Assembly: GCA_043772355.1 (NCBI GenBank)
Contig: JAYVGI010000420.1
Coordinates: 1-21,479 of the forward strand
Reading direction: 5' to 3'
DNA from: JAAFIP01 sp043772355
Lineage (GTDB): Bacteria > Pseudomonadota > Gammaproteobacteria > Burkholderiales > Burkholderiaceae_C
DNA length: 21,479 nucleotides
Shown here: positions 7,272 to 15,076 of the stretch, in pieces
Numbering within the stretch: position 1 is the stretch's first letter
How the letters are laid out: every line of letters begins with the position of its first letter
Program-made: the position numbers and the translations under genes
The notes under the pieces: model-generated
The model's database searches: none
Told to the model about the DNA's origin: nothing
What the model saw: the letters and a program-made list of their open reading frames with translations, nothing else

Positions 7272-7919
7272 TTAGGCCGTGGGGCGGGTGAGTGTAAAGC
7301 CGGGGCCGACATAGGTTTTTTGCCAGCAGGGCATAGGCTCGATGCGCTCGGTCATCCAGCGCTTGAGGTGCGGGTGCTCTGCCAGTGGCATTTTTTGGTA
7401 GGGGTGCAGGTGCAGGGGCGCAGCCAGGGCAATATCGGCAATGGTGGGCTGGTTGCCGCAGACATAAGCGTTTTTGGCCAGCCGCTCGTCCAGAATCGCT
7501 GCCAGTTTGTGAAATTGCGCGCCTTGCGCCTCTAGTACAGCAGGGTCGGGCTCGGCGCCGAGCAGGGGTTTCACGCAATTTTCTACCAGGTATACATAGC
7601 AAGATGGGAACCAGCTTGACGACTCCCACAGCAGCCAGCGGTTGATATCAGCACGCTTTTGCGGGTCTTTGGGGTAGGCGCTATCGCGGTCATGTTTATC
7701 GGCGACGTATTGCAAAATAGCGTTGGACTCCCACAGGACAAAATCACCGTCGCTCAGGGCAGGCAAGGCGGCGTTGGGGTTCACAGCCAGGTAGCCGGGC
7801 TCTTTTTGCTCGCCCTTGAAGTAGTCTACATGCACCCTTTCAAAAGGTGCGTTTAAAAAATCAAGCCCGGCCAGTACCTTGCGGCAGTTAGCGGTGATGG
7901 GGTCTGCATAGATCTTCAT
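7272..7919 (-). CDS. glutathione S-transferase family protein
   Basis: A 215-residue cytoplasmic GST. The N-terminal thioredoxin-like domain (about 1-80) starts MKIYADPITANCRKV and includes VNPNAALPAL (cis-Pro region) and WESNAILQYVADK (the Glu-Ser pair that holds glutathione). The all-helical C-terminal domain has NQPTIADIALAAPL, the usual folding motif. The start was set at 7919, not the longer open frame beginning at 7991, because AGGAGA lies five bases before this ATG and the family begins here. It is first in a probable operon with the CmcJ-like gene and is divergent from a LysR gene, which may control it. Substrate is unknown. Confidence 0.92.
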   Translation of the reverse strand: MKIYADPITANCRKVLAGLDFLNAPFERVHVDYFKGEQKEPGYLAVNPNAALPALSDGDFVLWESNAILQYVADKHDRDSAYPKDPQKRADINRWLLWESSSWFPSCYVYLVENCVKPLLGAEPDPAVLEAQGAQFHKLAAILDERLAKNAYVCGNQPTIADIALAAPLHLHPYQKMPLAEHPHLKRWMTERIEPMPCWQKTYVGPGFTLTRPTA

Positions 7920-8025
7920 AGTTGTCTCCTGGAATTGTGTGTAGGGCGAAAAAAACTGACTGCGATTGTGAGGCGGCACAGTTACCTGCACTACCGCACC
8001 GTAATTCTACGGATTGACAACAGTC

Positions 8026-8040
8026 TGCGCATCAGGCGCA
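8026..8040. promoter_or_regulatory. candidate LysR-type operator
   Basis: TGCGC-atcag-GCGCA is a perfect 5-bp dyad in the 152-base gap between the divergent GST and LysR genes, 31 bases before the LysR start. LysR regulators commonly bind short dyads in such gaps, and the spacing is close to but not the classical T-N11-A. The assignment is by position and symmetry only. Confidence 0.35.
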
Positions 8041-8071
8041 ATGCAAACTGATTGTTCTCGATTTAAAGACA

Positions 8072-8974
8072 ATGACTTTATCCACCGACATGCTGGCCAC
8101 CTTTGTGAAGGTGGCCGACAAACTCAGCGTCAGCGGCGCGGCTGCTGACATGGGCATCAGCAAAGGCGTGGTCAGCAAGCGCGTGGCCCAGCTGGAGCAG
8201 GCGCTGAACGCCACACTGTTTAGCCGCAGCACGCGCCACATTGCCCTGACCCCAGCGGGCGAGGCCTACCTGGGCTACGCCCGCCAAGCCTTGCACACGC
8301 TCTCTGGTGCCGACGAGCGCCTGCGCGACCTGCGCCAAGAGCTCAGCGGCCCCATCCGCATTACCGCGCCCAGCTCGTGGGGGCAAAAGGTGCTGGCCAG
8401 TGTGATCCCGGAGTTTTTAGAGCGCCACCCGGCTATTGAAATTGAGCTGCTGCTCAACGACCGCATGATGGACATTGCCGTAGAGCGCATTGACATTGCG
8501 CTGCGCATGACCGCCACGGCCACACCTGACCTCGTGGTGACCCCCGTGGCGCGGCTGGACTGGGTGATTTGCGCCGCGCCGCGCTACCTGGCCAGCGCGG
8601 GCGTGCCCGCCCTGCCCGCCGACCTGAAAAGCCATGCCTGCATGAGCTACTGGCGCGAAACATCCGACGACGCTTGGCAACTGGTGCAGGGCGATCAAGT
8701 GCAACTGGTGCGGGTGCACGGCCGCTACCACGCCAACAACGCCGATGCCGTGGCCTGCGCCGCCGTGGCAGGCCTGGGCGTGGCACTGCTACCGCTGTAT
8801 GTGTGCGAGGACGATTTAAGCGCTGGGCGTGTGGTGCGCCTGCTGCCCGACTGGACTCCCGTGACGAAGTTTGGCACCCGCATTACCGCCGTAGCCACGC
8901 CAGAGCGCATGCAGCTGCTGCGCAACCGGGCTTTGCTGGCCTATTTGCGCGAGCGGTTAGCGGGGACGGTATAG
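8072..8974 (+). CDS. LysR family transcriptional regulator
   Basis: A 300-residue DNA-binding regulator of normal length. The winged helix-turn-helix lies at about 1-65: FVKVADKLSVSGAAADMGIS, KGVVSKRVAQLEQ and LFSRSTRHIALTPAGEAYL. The rest is the LysR substrate-binding domain, with SGPIRITAPSSWGQKVLASV entering it and a typical effector domain to about 290. It is divergent from the GST/CmcJ-like operon, the standard LysR layout for control of the neighbour. Only 43 bases separate its stop from osmF on the same strand, so it may also be co-transcribed with or regulate the transporter. The inducer is unknown. An ATG at codon 7 (MLATF) is a possible later start. Confidence 0.93.
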   Translation: MTLSTDMLATFVKVADKLSVSGAAADMGISKGVVSKRVAQLEQALNATLFSRSTRHIALTPAGEAYLGYARQALHTLSGADERLRDLRQELSGPIRITAPSSWGQKVLASVIPEFLERHPAIEIELLLNDRMMDIAVERIDIALRMTATATPDLVVTPVARLDWVICAAPRYLASAGVPALPADLKSHACMSYWRETSDDAWQLVQGDQVQLVRVHGRYHANNADAVACAAVAGLGVALLPLYVCEDDLSAGRVVRLLPDWTPVTKFGTRITAVATPERMQLLRNRALLAYLRERLAGTV

Positions 8975-9017
8975 TGAAGCTGTACTGCCAATCGTCACTG
9001 ACAAGGAGAACTCCACT

Positions 9018-9938
9018 ATGAAGACCATTCAACGCAGGGCCGTCGTGGTTTTGGCGGCCAGCCTGTTAGCAGGCGCGGCGCTCGCACAGGCGGTGCCAGT
9101 CAAGGTAAGCTCCAAGATTGACACCGAAGGCAAGTTGCTGGGCCATGTGCTGATGCTGGCGCTACAGGCCAACGGTATTGCGGTAGAAAATAAAACGGCG
9201 CTGGGCAACACCCAGATATTGCGCGGCGCCATGACCGCAGGCGAGATCGATTTGTATCCCGAATACACCGGCAACGGGGCTTTTCTGTTTGCAGAAGAAT
9301 CAAACCCGGCCTGGAAAAACGCCCAGGCGGGCTATGAGCGGGTGAAAGCGCTGGACTTGGCCAAAAACAAAATCGTGTGGCTACAGCCTGCACCCGCCAA
9401 CAATACCTGGACGATAGCGGTGCGCAAAGATGTGGCAGCCGCCAACAGACTCAAAACGCTGGACGACCTGGGCAAATGGATCAGCGGTGGCGGGCAGTTC
9501 AAGCTAGCCGCTTCGGCAGAGTTTGTGGAGCGCTCTGACGCGCTGCCTGCGTTTCAGGCGGCCTATGGTTTTAAACTGCGGCCCGAGCAAATCCTCACGC
9601 TGGCCGGTGGCGACACGGCCACCACGATTCGCGCAGCGGCTGAAAAAACATCGGGCGTGAACGCGGCGATGGCCTACGGAACCGATGGCCCGCTGGCGGC
9701 TTTGGGCTTGGTTACTATGGACGACACCAAGTCGGTGCAACCCATCTATGCGCCCGCACCGATTATTCGCCAAGACGTATTGGCAAAGTACCCGCAGATC
9801 AAAACCGTGCTGGAGCCTGTTTTCAAGGCGCTGGACGGTGCCACCTTGCAGGGGCTGAATGCCAAGATCCAACTCGAGGGGCAAGATGCCAAAAAAGTTG
9901 CCAGAGATTTTTTGAAGTCCAAGGGCTTGATCAAGTAG
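9018..9938 (+). CDS. osmF: OsmF/YehZ-type glycine betaine ABC transporter substrate-binding protein
   Basis: Periplasmic binding protein of a quaternary-ammonium (QAT/OpuAC-like) ABC importer, 306 residues. A signal peptide covers about residues 1-23 (basic MKTIQRR, hydrophobic core, then ALA-QA). The mature part opens VPVKVSSKIDTEGKLLGH, and GEIDLYPEYTGNG at 75-87 is the family hallmark near the ligand site. AAGG-AG precedes the ATG by about ten bases. It is the first gene of a four-gene operon in the same order as E. coli osmF-yehY-yehX-yehW. In E. coli this system is stress-induced and imports glycine betaine poorly, so the true ligand here is open. Confidence 0.92.
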   Translation: MKTIQRRAVVVLAASLLAGAALAQAVPVKVSSKIDTEGKLLGHVLMLALQANGIAVENKTALGNTQILRGAMTAGEIDLYPEYTGNGAFLFAEESNPAWKNAQAGYERVKALDLAKNKIVWLQPAPANNTWTIAVRKDVAAANRLKTLDDLGKWISGGGQFKLAASAEFVERSDALPAFQAAYGFKLRPEQILTLAGGDTATTIRAAAEKTSGVNAAMAYGTDGPLAALGLVTMDDTKSVQPIYAPAPIIRQDVLAKYPQIKTVLEPVFKALDGATLQGLNAKIQLEGQDAKKVARDFLKSKGLIK

Positions 9939-9944
9939 TGCGCC

Positions 9945-11147
9945 GTGCGCGCTCGCTTGTACCGTTCCTCCATGCGTTGGCGCTTGCACACTAACCCCGT
10001 CAGTCTGGTGCTGTCATTGGCGGCAGTGGCCGCTGTGTTGGGCATGCCTTTTTTGCGGGTAGCGGCCAATCGCCTGGTGTCTGGCGAACCCGTGTTTTTA
10101 GGGGCCATGCTTCATGGCCCTGCGCGGGCGTGGGTGATGGTGCTGCTGGCCCTGTTGGTGCTGATGGTGCTGCTATCCCTTGTGCAGCCTAGCAAGCCTG
10201 TGCTGTGGCTGCAAACCGCGATGGCCTTGGCTTTGTTAGGTGGGGCGCTGGTACTGGCTGGCATGCACGCCAGCCAAATAGCGCCAACACTGCCCCCCTT
10301 TGCACGCACGTCCTTGGGCGGCGCATGGTGGGCGCTGGTCGCTTTGATGTCGCTCACGGCGCAACATGCTGTGCAGCGTTTGCAGTTGGCCGGTATGGCG
10401 CGTACCAGCCTGCTCCTGGCATTGGGGATAGCTATCGGTGGGTTGCTGCTATCTGGTGGGTGCAACGATCTGTCGATCATGAAAGAGCTTGCCAACCAGT
10501 CCGACATACTATGGGCGGCCACGGCACGACATCTGCTGATCGTGTGGTTGGCGTTGATGCCCACGTTACTGATTGGGGTGCCACTAGGCTGGTGGGCATA
10601 CAGAACGCAGGCCGCGCGGCAAGCCATGTTTGCGGTACTCAATGTGATCCAAACCATTCCGTCGATTGCATTGTTTGGCTTGTTGATGGCACCGCTGGCA
10701 CTGCTGGCAGCGCAGTTTCCCGCGTTGGCCCAAGCGGGTATGAGCGGCGTGGGCTTGCTGCCGGGGGTTATAGCACTCACGCTTTACGCACTGCTGCCGG
10801 TCGCACGCGGCGCGCTGGCTGGGCTGGAGCATGTGCCCTCCGCTGTGCGCTATGCCGCGCTCGGCATGGGCATGTCGCACGCGCAGGTGTTCACACAGGT
10901 CGAGCTGCCGCTGGCTTTGCCTGTCCTGCTGACAGGCGTGCGCACCGCAGCCGTGCAGGCTGTGGGGCTGGCATCGGTTACCGCATTGATTGGCGCGGGC
11001 GGGCTGGGCGCCATCATGTTTGAAGGCTTGTTCAGCGGCGCGCAAGACCTGGTGTTGCTCGGCGTGCTGCCCATCTTGCTACTGGCCGCGCTGACGGATG
11101 CATTTTTCAAGCTACTGGTGCGGTTGGCCCAGCCGGTGCAACCCTAG
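9945..11147 (+). CDS. yehY: YehY-type ABC transporter permease
   Basis: Inner-membrane permease, 400 residues, close to the 385 of E. coli YehY, with about ten hydrophobic segments. RLVSGEPVFLGAM near the start matches the YehY N-terminal pattern. The binding-protein-dependent transport domain occupies roughly 190-395. The cytoplasmic EAA-like loop is at about 290-330 (AVRYAALGMGMSHAQVFTQV, then ELPLALPVLLTGVRTA), the contact for the ATPase. The GTG at 9945, six bases after the osmF stop, is the chosen start. An ATG at 9972 is possible, but neither has a clear ribosome site. It pairs with YehW as the second permease. Confidence 0.9.
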   Translation: MRARLYRSSMRWRLHTNPVSLVLSLAAVAAVLGMPFLRVAANRLVSGEPVFLGAMLHGPARAWVMVLLALLVLMVLLSLVQPSKPVLWLQTAMALALLGGALVLAGMHASQIAPTLPPFARTSLGGAWWALVALMSLTAQHAVQRLQLAGMARTSLLLALGIAIGGLLLSGGCNDLSIMKELANQSDILWAATARHLLIVWLALMPTLLIGVPLGWWAYRTQAARQAMFAVLNVIQTIPSIALFGLLMAPLALLAAQFPALAQAGMSGVGLLPGVIALTLYALLPVARGALAGLEHVPSAVRYAALGMGMSHAQVFTQVELPLALPVLLTGVRTAAVQAVGLASVTALIGAGGLGAIMFEGLFSGAQDLVLLGVLPILLLAALTDAFFKLLVRLAQPVQP

Positions 11148-11154
11148 TCCACCC

Positions 11155-12120
11155 ATGATCGAATTTATCAACGTCAGCAAATCTTACGACGGGGTCAACG
11201 TAGTTGATGGGTTGAACCTGCGCATCGAGCGGGGTGAGTTTGTCGTGGTGATCGGTGCCTCAGGCTCGGGCAAATCGACTCTCCTAAAAATGATCAATCG
11301 CATGGAGGAGCGTGATGCAGGCAAGATACTTTTTAACAACCAAGAGATCGACACCTTCAACGTGCATGCGCTGCGCCTGCGCATGGGCTACGCCATTCAA
11401 TCGGTGGGCTTGTTTCCGCATTGGACGGTGCAGCGCAACATTGCCACCGTGCCCCAGATGCTGGGGTGGGATAAAGCCAAAATACAGCAGCGCGTGATCG
11501 AGCTGCTGACCCTGTTTCAGCTGGACCCGGCCACCTACCTCACACGCTTGCCGCACCAGTTGTCGGGCGGCCAGCAGCAGCGCGTGGGTGTGGCACGCGC
11601 CTTGGCAGGTGACCCGGATGTGCTGCTGATGGACGAGCCTTTTGGTGCGCTAGACCCTGCAACCCGCGCGGCGCTGCAGCAGGAGATCAAGCGCTTGCAC
11701 CAAGCGTCTGGCAAAACCATTGTGTTGGTCACACACGACATGGACGAAGCATTATTGCTGGCCACCAAAATAGTGGTGTTGAACCAAGGGCGCGCCGTGC
11801 AGGTGGGCACGCCGCTGGAGATTGTGGCTAGCCCCGTCAATGCATTGGTGGTTGATTTTGTAGGGCGCAGCGACACAGGCATCAAGCTGCTGTCGCTGCA
11901 CACTGTGCAGCACCTGGCCCGCGCAGAGGCAGCTGTGGAGGGGCCGCATGTTGCCGCAGATGCCAGCCTGCGCGAGGCCGTGTCGCTGATGGTGATGCAA
12001 GGTATTGCCCAGATCAATGTGCACGATGCGGCGGGCAGGCACTGTGGCGTGCTGCATGCCGCAGATATTTGGGGTCTGGGCCGCGTGGCGGGTGCGGACT
12101 CGGCCAGTCCTTTGCGATGA
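11155..12120 (+). CDS. yehX: YehX-type ABC transporter ATP-binding protein
   Basis: Cytoplasmic ATPase powering the importer, 321 residues. Walker A GASGSGKST is at 34-42, the Q-loop lies in MGYAIQSVGLFPHW, signature LSGGQQQRVG at 136-145, Walker B VLLMDEP with Asp160/Glu161, and switch His in LVTHDMDEA. After about 230 a regulatory tail (GIKLLSLHTVQHL, then SLREAVSLMVMQGIAQINV) resembles a single CBS-like module, as in OpuAA/YehX. The start at 11155 (MIEFINVSKSY) is preferred over the open frame from 11098, because it begins seven bases after the yehY stop and matches the family. Its TGA overlaps the yehW ATG (ATGA), implying coupled translation. Confidence 0.94.
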   Translation: MIEFINVSKSYDGVNVVDGLNLRIERGEFVVVIGASGSGKSTLLKMINRMEERDAGKILFNNQEIDTFNVHALRLRMGYAIQSVGLFPHWTVQRNIATVPQMLGWDKAKIQQRVIELLTLFQLDPATYLTRLPHQLSGGQQQRVGVARALAGDPDVLLMDEPFGALDPATRAALQQEIKRLHQASGKTIVLVTHDMDEALLLATKIVVLNQGRAVQVGTPLEIVASPVNALVVDFVGRSDTGIKLLSLHTVQHLARAEAAVEGPHVAADASLREAVSLMVMQGIAQINVHDAAGRHCGVLHAADIWGLGRVAGADSASPLR

Positions 12121-12881
12121 CGCTGTCTGCTTCAATGTCCATTCAAACGCCCTACCGCCCTTGGCGAGACGGCCTGGTGTGGGCTGCGCTGGCCTTGCTG
12201 GCTTTGGTGTGGTATCTGCCGTTTTCACAGGCGCTTTTTTCCAGCCTTTTCCCTGCGCTGGAGCGCCCGGTGTACCAGCAAGAGCCGTTCGCCTCGCTGC
12301 TGTGGGAGCACTGCAAGCTGGTCGCAGTGTCCAGTCTGGTGGCGGTACTGGTGGGTACCAGCGCCGGTGTTTTCGTTACCCGTCCTTCCGGCCAGGCCTT
12401 CGAGCCCATCGTGCAGTCTTTGGTGTCCATGGGGCAAACTGTGCCACCCGTAGCGGTGCTGGCATTGGCCGTACCGCTGGTGGGCTTTGGTGAATTGCCA
12501 GCGCTGTTCGCACTCGCTCTGTATGGTCTGCTGCCGGTACTGCAAGCCACAGTGGCCAGCTTAAAGGCCGTGCCCAGCGCGGTGCGCCAGGCGGCAGACG
12601 GCATGGGCCTGTCCGCGTGGCAATGCTTTGTTCAGGTGGAAGTGCCGCTGGCGTTGCCTGTCTGGATTTCAGGCGTCCGCACCTCTGTCATCATCAATAT
12701 CGGTACTGCCGCAATAGCCTCCACCGTCGGGGCCAAAACCTTGGGCTCACCCATCGTGGTAGGTTTAAGCGGCTTCAACACCGCCTACGTGCTGCAAGGT
12801 GCGCTCCTGGTAGGCATGCTGGCCATCGTGGTAGACATGGCGTTTGAGCGCATTGCACAGCGGGTAGCGTGGCAAAGTTAA
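12117..12881 (+). CDS. yehW: YehW-type ABC transporter permease
   Basis: Second inner-membrane permease of the importer, 254 residues (E. coli YehW about 243), with about six membrane segments. It shows close family landmarks: WYLPFSQALFSSLFP, RPVYQQEPFASL, VSMGQTVPPVAVLALAVPLV, the EAA loop at about 150-175 (AVRQAADGMGLSAWQCF, VEVPLALPVWISGVRTS), and GLSGFNTAYVLQGALLVG near the end. The start was set at 12117, where ATG overlaps the ATPase stop as ATGA. A longer frame opening at 12069 would overlap yehX by about 50 bases and adds unconserved residues. It ends 19 bases from the converging lipocalin gene, with no obvious terminator between. Confidence 0.92.
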   Translation: MTLSASMSIQTPYRPWRDGLVWAALALLALVWYLPFSQALFSSLFPALERPVYQQEPFASLLWEHCKLVAVSSLVAVLVGTSAGVFVTRPSGQAFEPIVQSLVSMGQTVPPVAVLALAVPLVGFGELPALFALALYGLLPVLQATVASLKAVPSAVRQAADGMGLSAWQCFVQVEVPLALPVWISGVRTSVIINIGTAAIASTVGAKTLGSPIVVGLSGFNTAYVLQGALLVGMLAIVVDMAFERIAQRVAWQS

Positions 12882-12900
12882 CTCACCTTTGCCAGGCCTT

Positions 12901-13992
12901 TCACAGCCGCAACGCCTTCACGTACCCCGTCATCTCCATATAGCCCCGGCCAATGTGGCGGCCTGCGCCATCCAACAGATCGGTCAGACCCTCCCAGTAC
13001 ATCGCGCCGCTGGAGGCGCGGCAGTCCAACTCCTGGTTGTGGATGACGGCTTTGACGGTGTAGAACTCCGTGGGCATGCGCACGGTCTATTCCACCGGAT
13101 AGACCGCCTGGCTGAGCGGGCTTTTCCAGGTACTCTCCACGCTGAACTTGGCCGCATTGGGCGTGAACGGAAACGAGCGTCCGTCTGGCGCGCGCAGAGA
13201 GCCGCCGCCCCAAAACGAGCGGCCATTCGCATCGCGCAGACGAAATGCGGTCAGCGCGCCGCCGTCAAACAGGTTCATGCCAATCCAGTCCCAGCCCACC
13301 ACTTCCGGGGGCATCGGCTCTTCGCTCCACTCGTGGTCAAGCCACGCCGTGCCCTGTATGTCAAAGTTTTTCCCGCCGACGGAGATCACGCCCTCAGTTT
13401 TAAGCTGCGGCTCGCTGTAATAGTAGCTGGCGTTTTTGTCGTTGGGGCCTTTTTGTGAGAGGCCATCCACGCCCTGCAACAACACTTTTTGAGCGGGCTT
13501 GAGAGACAACGCCAGCTTGAAGGCGTTGCCTTGATCACTACCTATCAACTGCACAGCGTAGCCGTTGGCGCCGCGTTGGAGAGACCAGTCCTTGACCCGC
13601 ACATCCGTGTCTGTCGTGCTGGCGATGGCGATGTCCAGGCCTTCTCGTACAACGCGCTGGTCTTGCAGCAGTTTTTTACCCTGCACGTCGGTGATGGCGC
13701 CCTGCGCGAAGATCAGTTGCTTGGCTGCAAGCTTGGATTTCATACCCTGGGCGGCATCGACGCGGGAGCGGAAAAATGCCACCTCAAACCCAAACCCCCT
13801 GTCGCCTGATTTAGCATGCCCCGCGACGCTCCACCGCTCAGTGCATAACTCGGGGTGGCTGCCAAAGTCACGCGGAAAAATGAGCTTTTTCTCAGGCAGC
13901 GCGTGCGCGCCGGTGCTGGCGGCAAGGCCAGCGAGCAACAGCGCGCGGCGACGGAAGTGAGGGGGATGTTTTGGTTGCATCTGAAACACCAT
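12901..13992 (-). pseudogene. secreted lipocalin-like protein (carotenoid 1,2-hydratase/AttH-like), broken by an in-frame stop
   Basis: An RRRALLLAGLAAS signal-type N-terminus suggests export, possibly by Tat. The body matches the CrtC/AttH lipocalin-like family: FPRDFGSHPELCTERW, GFGFEVAFFRSR, then GTAWLDHEWSEEP and VGWDWIGMNLFDGG. Codon 302, at plus positions 13087-13089, reads TAG after VYPVE. Reading continues in the same frame for 61 more codons with clear homology: NQELDCRASSGAMYWEGL and GRGYMEMTGYVKALRL. The family normally has Trp at that place (YPVEW), so one TGG-to-TAG change explains the break. Without the stop the product would be 363 residues. It is 30 bases downstream of the hydratase gene on the same strand. 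The start is uncertain (ATG at 13992 or 13980; neither has a ribosome site). Confidence 0.88.
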
Positions 13993-14022
13993 CAATGAAT
14001 GCCGACGCGCTATTTTATGGGG

Positions 14023-14808
14023 CTAGGCCACAAAGCGCACGCCTATACCGCCCAGCGGCCCGTAGTCCGCATGCACTACGTCGCCCGGTTGGATGGCGAT
14101 GGGGCGTGTGAACGAACCTGCCAGCACCACCTGCCCGGCCTTGAGTCCTTCACCCACTTCATTGAGCTTTTTCACCAGCCAAGCCACACCCGCTGCGGGG
14201 TGGCCCATGATGCCTGCGGCCAAACCCGTCTCTTCGATGATGCCGTTTTGGCTGAGCGTGGCGCCCACCCAGCGCAGGTCTACGTCAAACGGGCGGACGG
14301 TGCGGCCACCGATCACCATACCCCCGGAGGCAGCATTGTCAGCTATCGTGTCGCAGATCTGGCGCGGCACTTCGGTGCGGTAGTCGATGATCTCCAGCGC
14401 GGGCTGAATAAACTCGGTAGCGCGCAGCACGTCGTAGATTTGGACGTTGGGGCCACTTAAATCCTCGCCCATGACAAAGGACAACTCTACCTCCAGGCGC
14501 GGCTTGCGAAAGCGCCCGGCGGGTATGGCCGCGCCGTCGGCAAACAGCATGCTGTCCAGCAGGTGGCCAAAGTCGGGCTCGTTAAAGTTGCTGGCCATTT
14601 GCATAGCGCGAGAGGTCAGGCCAATCTTGTGGCCGACGATGCGCGCGCCTTGATCGGTATGCAGCTTGGCCCACAGGCGCTGGATGGCGTAGGCATCCGC
14701 AAGCAGCATCTTCGGGTAGGTTTTTGTGAGCTGGGGAATGACGGTTTGCGTCATCTCGGCGTGGTACAGGTCTTGGGCGCATTGTTGGTGCTGGGCTGGG
14801 GTAAGCAT
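14023..14808 (-). CDS. hpaH: 2-oxo-hept-3-ene-1,7-dioate hydratase (HpaH/HpcG type)
   Basis: Mg2+-dependent hydratase of the fumarylacetoacetate hydrolase superfamily, acting after ring cleavage in the homoprotocatechuate (4-hydroxyphenylacetate) meta pathway. It adds water to 2-oxo-hept-3-ene-1,7-dioate. The 261 residues are near the usual 267. Landmarks are GHKIGLTSRAMQ at 59-70, NEPDFGHLLD, EVELSF with Glu106 and Glu108, ALEIID with Glu139 (the expected metal ligands), DTIADNAASGGMVIGGR, and VVLAGSFTRP near the end. The related 2-oxopent-4-enoate hydratases are the main alternative. The ATG at 14808 has AAGGAA six bases upstream. The rest of an hpa pathway is not in the window, and the lipocalin gene follows after 30 bases. 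Confidence 0.88.
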   Translation of the reverse strand: MLTPAQHQQCAQDLYHAEMTQTVIPQLTKTYPKMLLADAYAIQRLWAKLHTDQGARIVGHKIGLTSRAMQMASNFNEPDFGHLLDSMLFADGAAIPAGRFRKPRLEVELSFVMGEDLSGPNVQIYDVLRATEFIQPALEIIDYRTEVPRQICDTIADNAASGGMVIGGRTVRPFDVDLRWVGATLSQNGIIEETGLAAGIMGHPAAGVAWLVKKLNEVGEGLKAGQVVLAGSFTRPIAIQPGDVVHADYGPLGGIGVRFVA

Positions 14809-14844
14809 CACTGGTTCCTTGAAAGTAAATTGGGGGGGGATTTA

Positions 14845-14954
14845 TCGCAAAAATCGCCAAAAATTAAATACAAAAAACGCTAAAAAGTCATGATTTTTAT
14901 TTTGTTGACTTTCCTATTTGGCGTTTTTTGGATTTTTTTTTTGCGTTTTTTGCG
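14845..14954. repeat. A/T-rich inverted repeats between hpaH and the TA island
   Basis: CAAAAAACGC at 14871-14880 is a perfect 10-bp inverted repeat of GCGTTTTTTG at 14921-14930. Related blocks occur outside it: cgcaaaaatcgcc near 14846 and gcgttttttgcg near 14943. The composition is sharply A/T-rich against the GC-rich genes on either side. It could be the hpaH promoter region, a terminator-like structure, or the edge of the inserted TA segment. Confidence 0.5.
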
Positions 14955-15020
14955 TTACCTGCCTCAGCATTTCATTTTATCGGCGGCGCGATGCGTTCTG
15001 CCTTGGTGTGAATGCGTGGT

Positions 15021-15076
15021 TTGCCTGCATGTTGCAATTGCATCACATGCATGATGTAATTGCAACATGCAAGCAA
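15021..15076 (+). promoter_or_regulatory. 25-bp-arm palindrome holding the TA promoter (candidate autoregulatory operator)
   Basis: Arms 15021-15045 and 15052-15076 match at 23 of 25 positions around a 6-base centre. Inside lies TTGCAA (15032-15037), a spacer of exactly 17, and TGTAAT (15055-15060), which match the sigma-70 -35 and -10 elements at 4/6 and 5/6. The predicted transcript start, about seven bases past the -10, falls on the antitoxin ATG at 15067. Xre-type antitoxins repress their own operons by binding such dyads, so this is a likely operator. Confidence 0.7.

Noticed and set aside
8014..8045. sigma-70 promoter for the LysR gene starting at TTGACA (8014-8019)
   Set aside because: The -35 is good, but no -10 resembling TATAAT lies at 16-18 bases.
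12882..12900. terminator between yehW and the lipocalin gene
   Set aside because: The 19-base gap holds no stem or T run.
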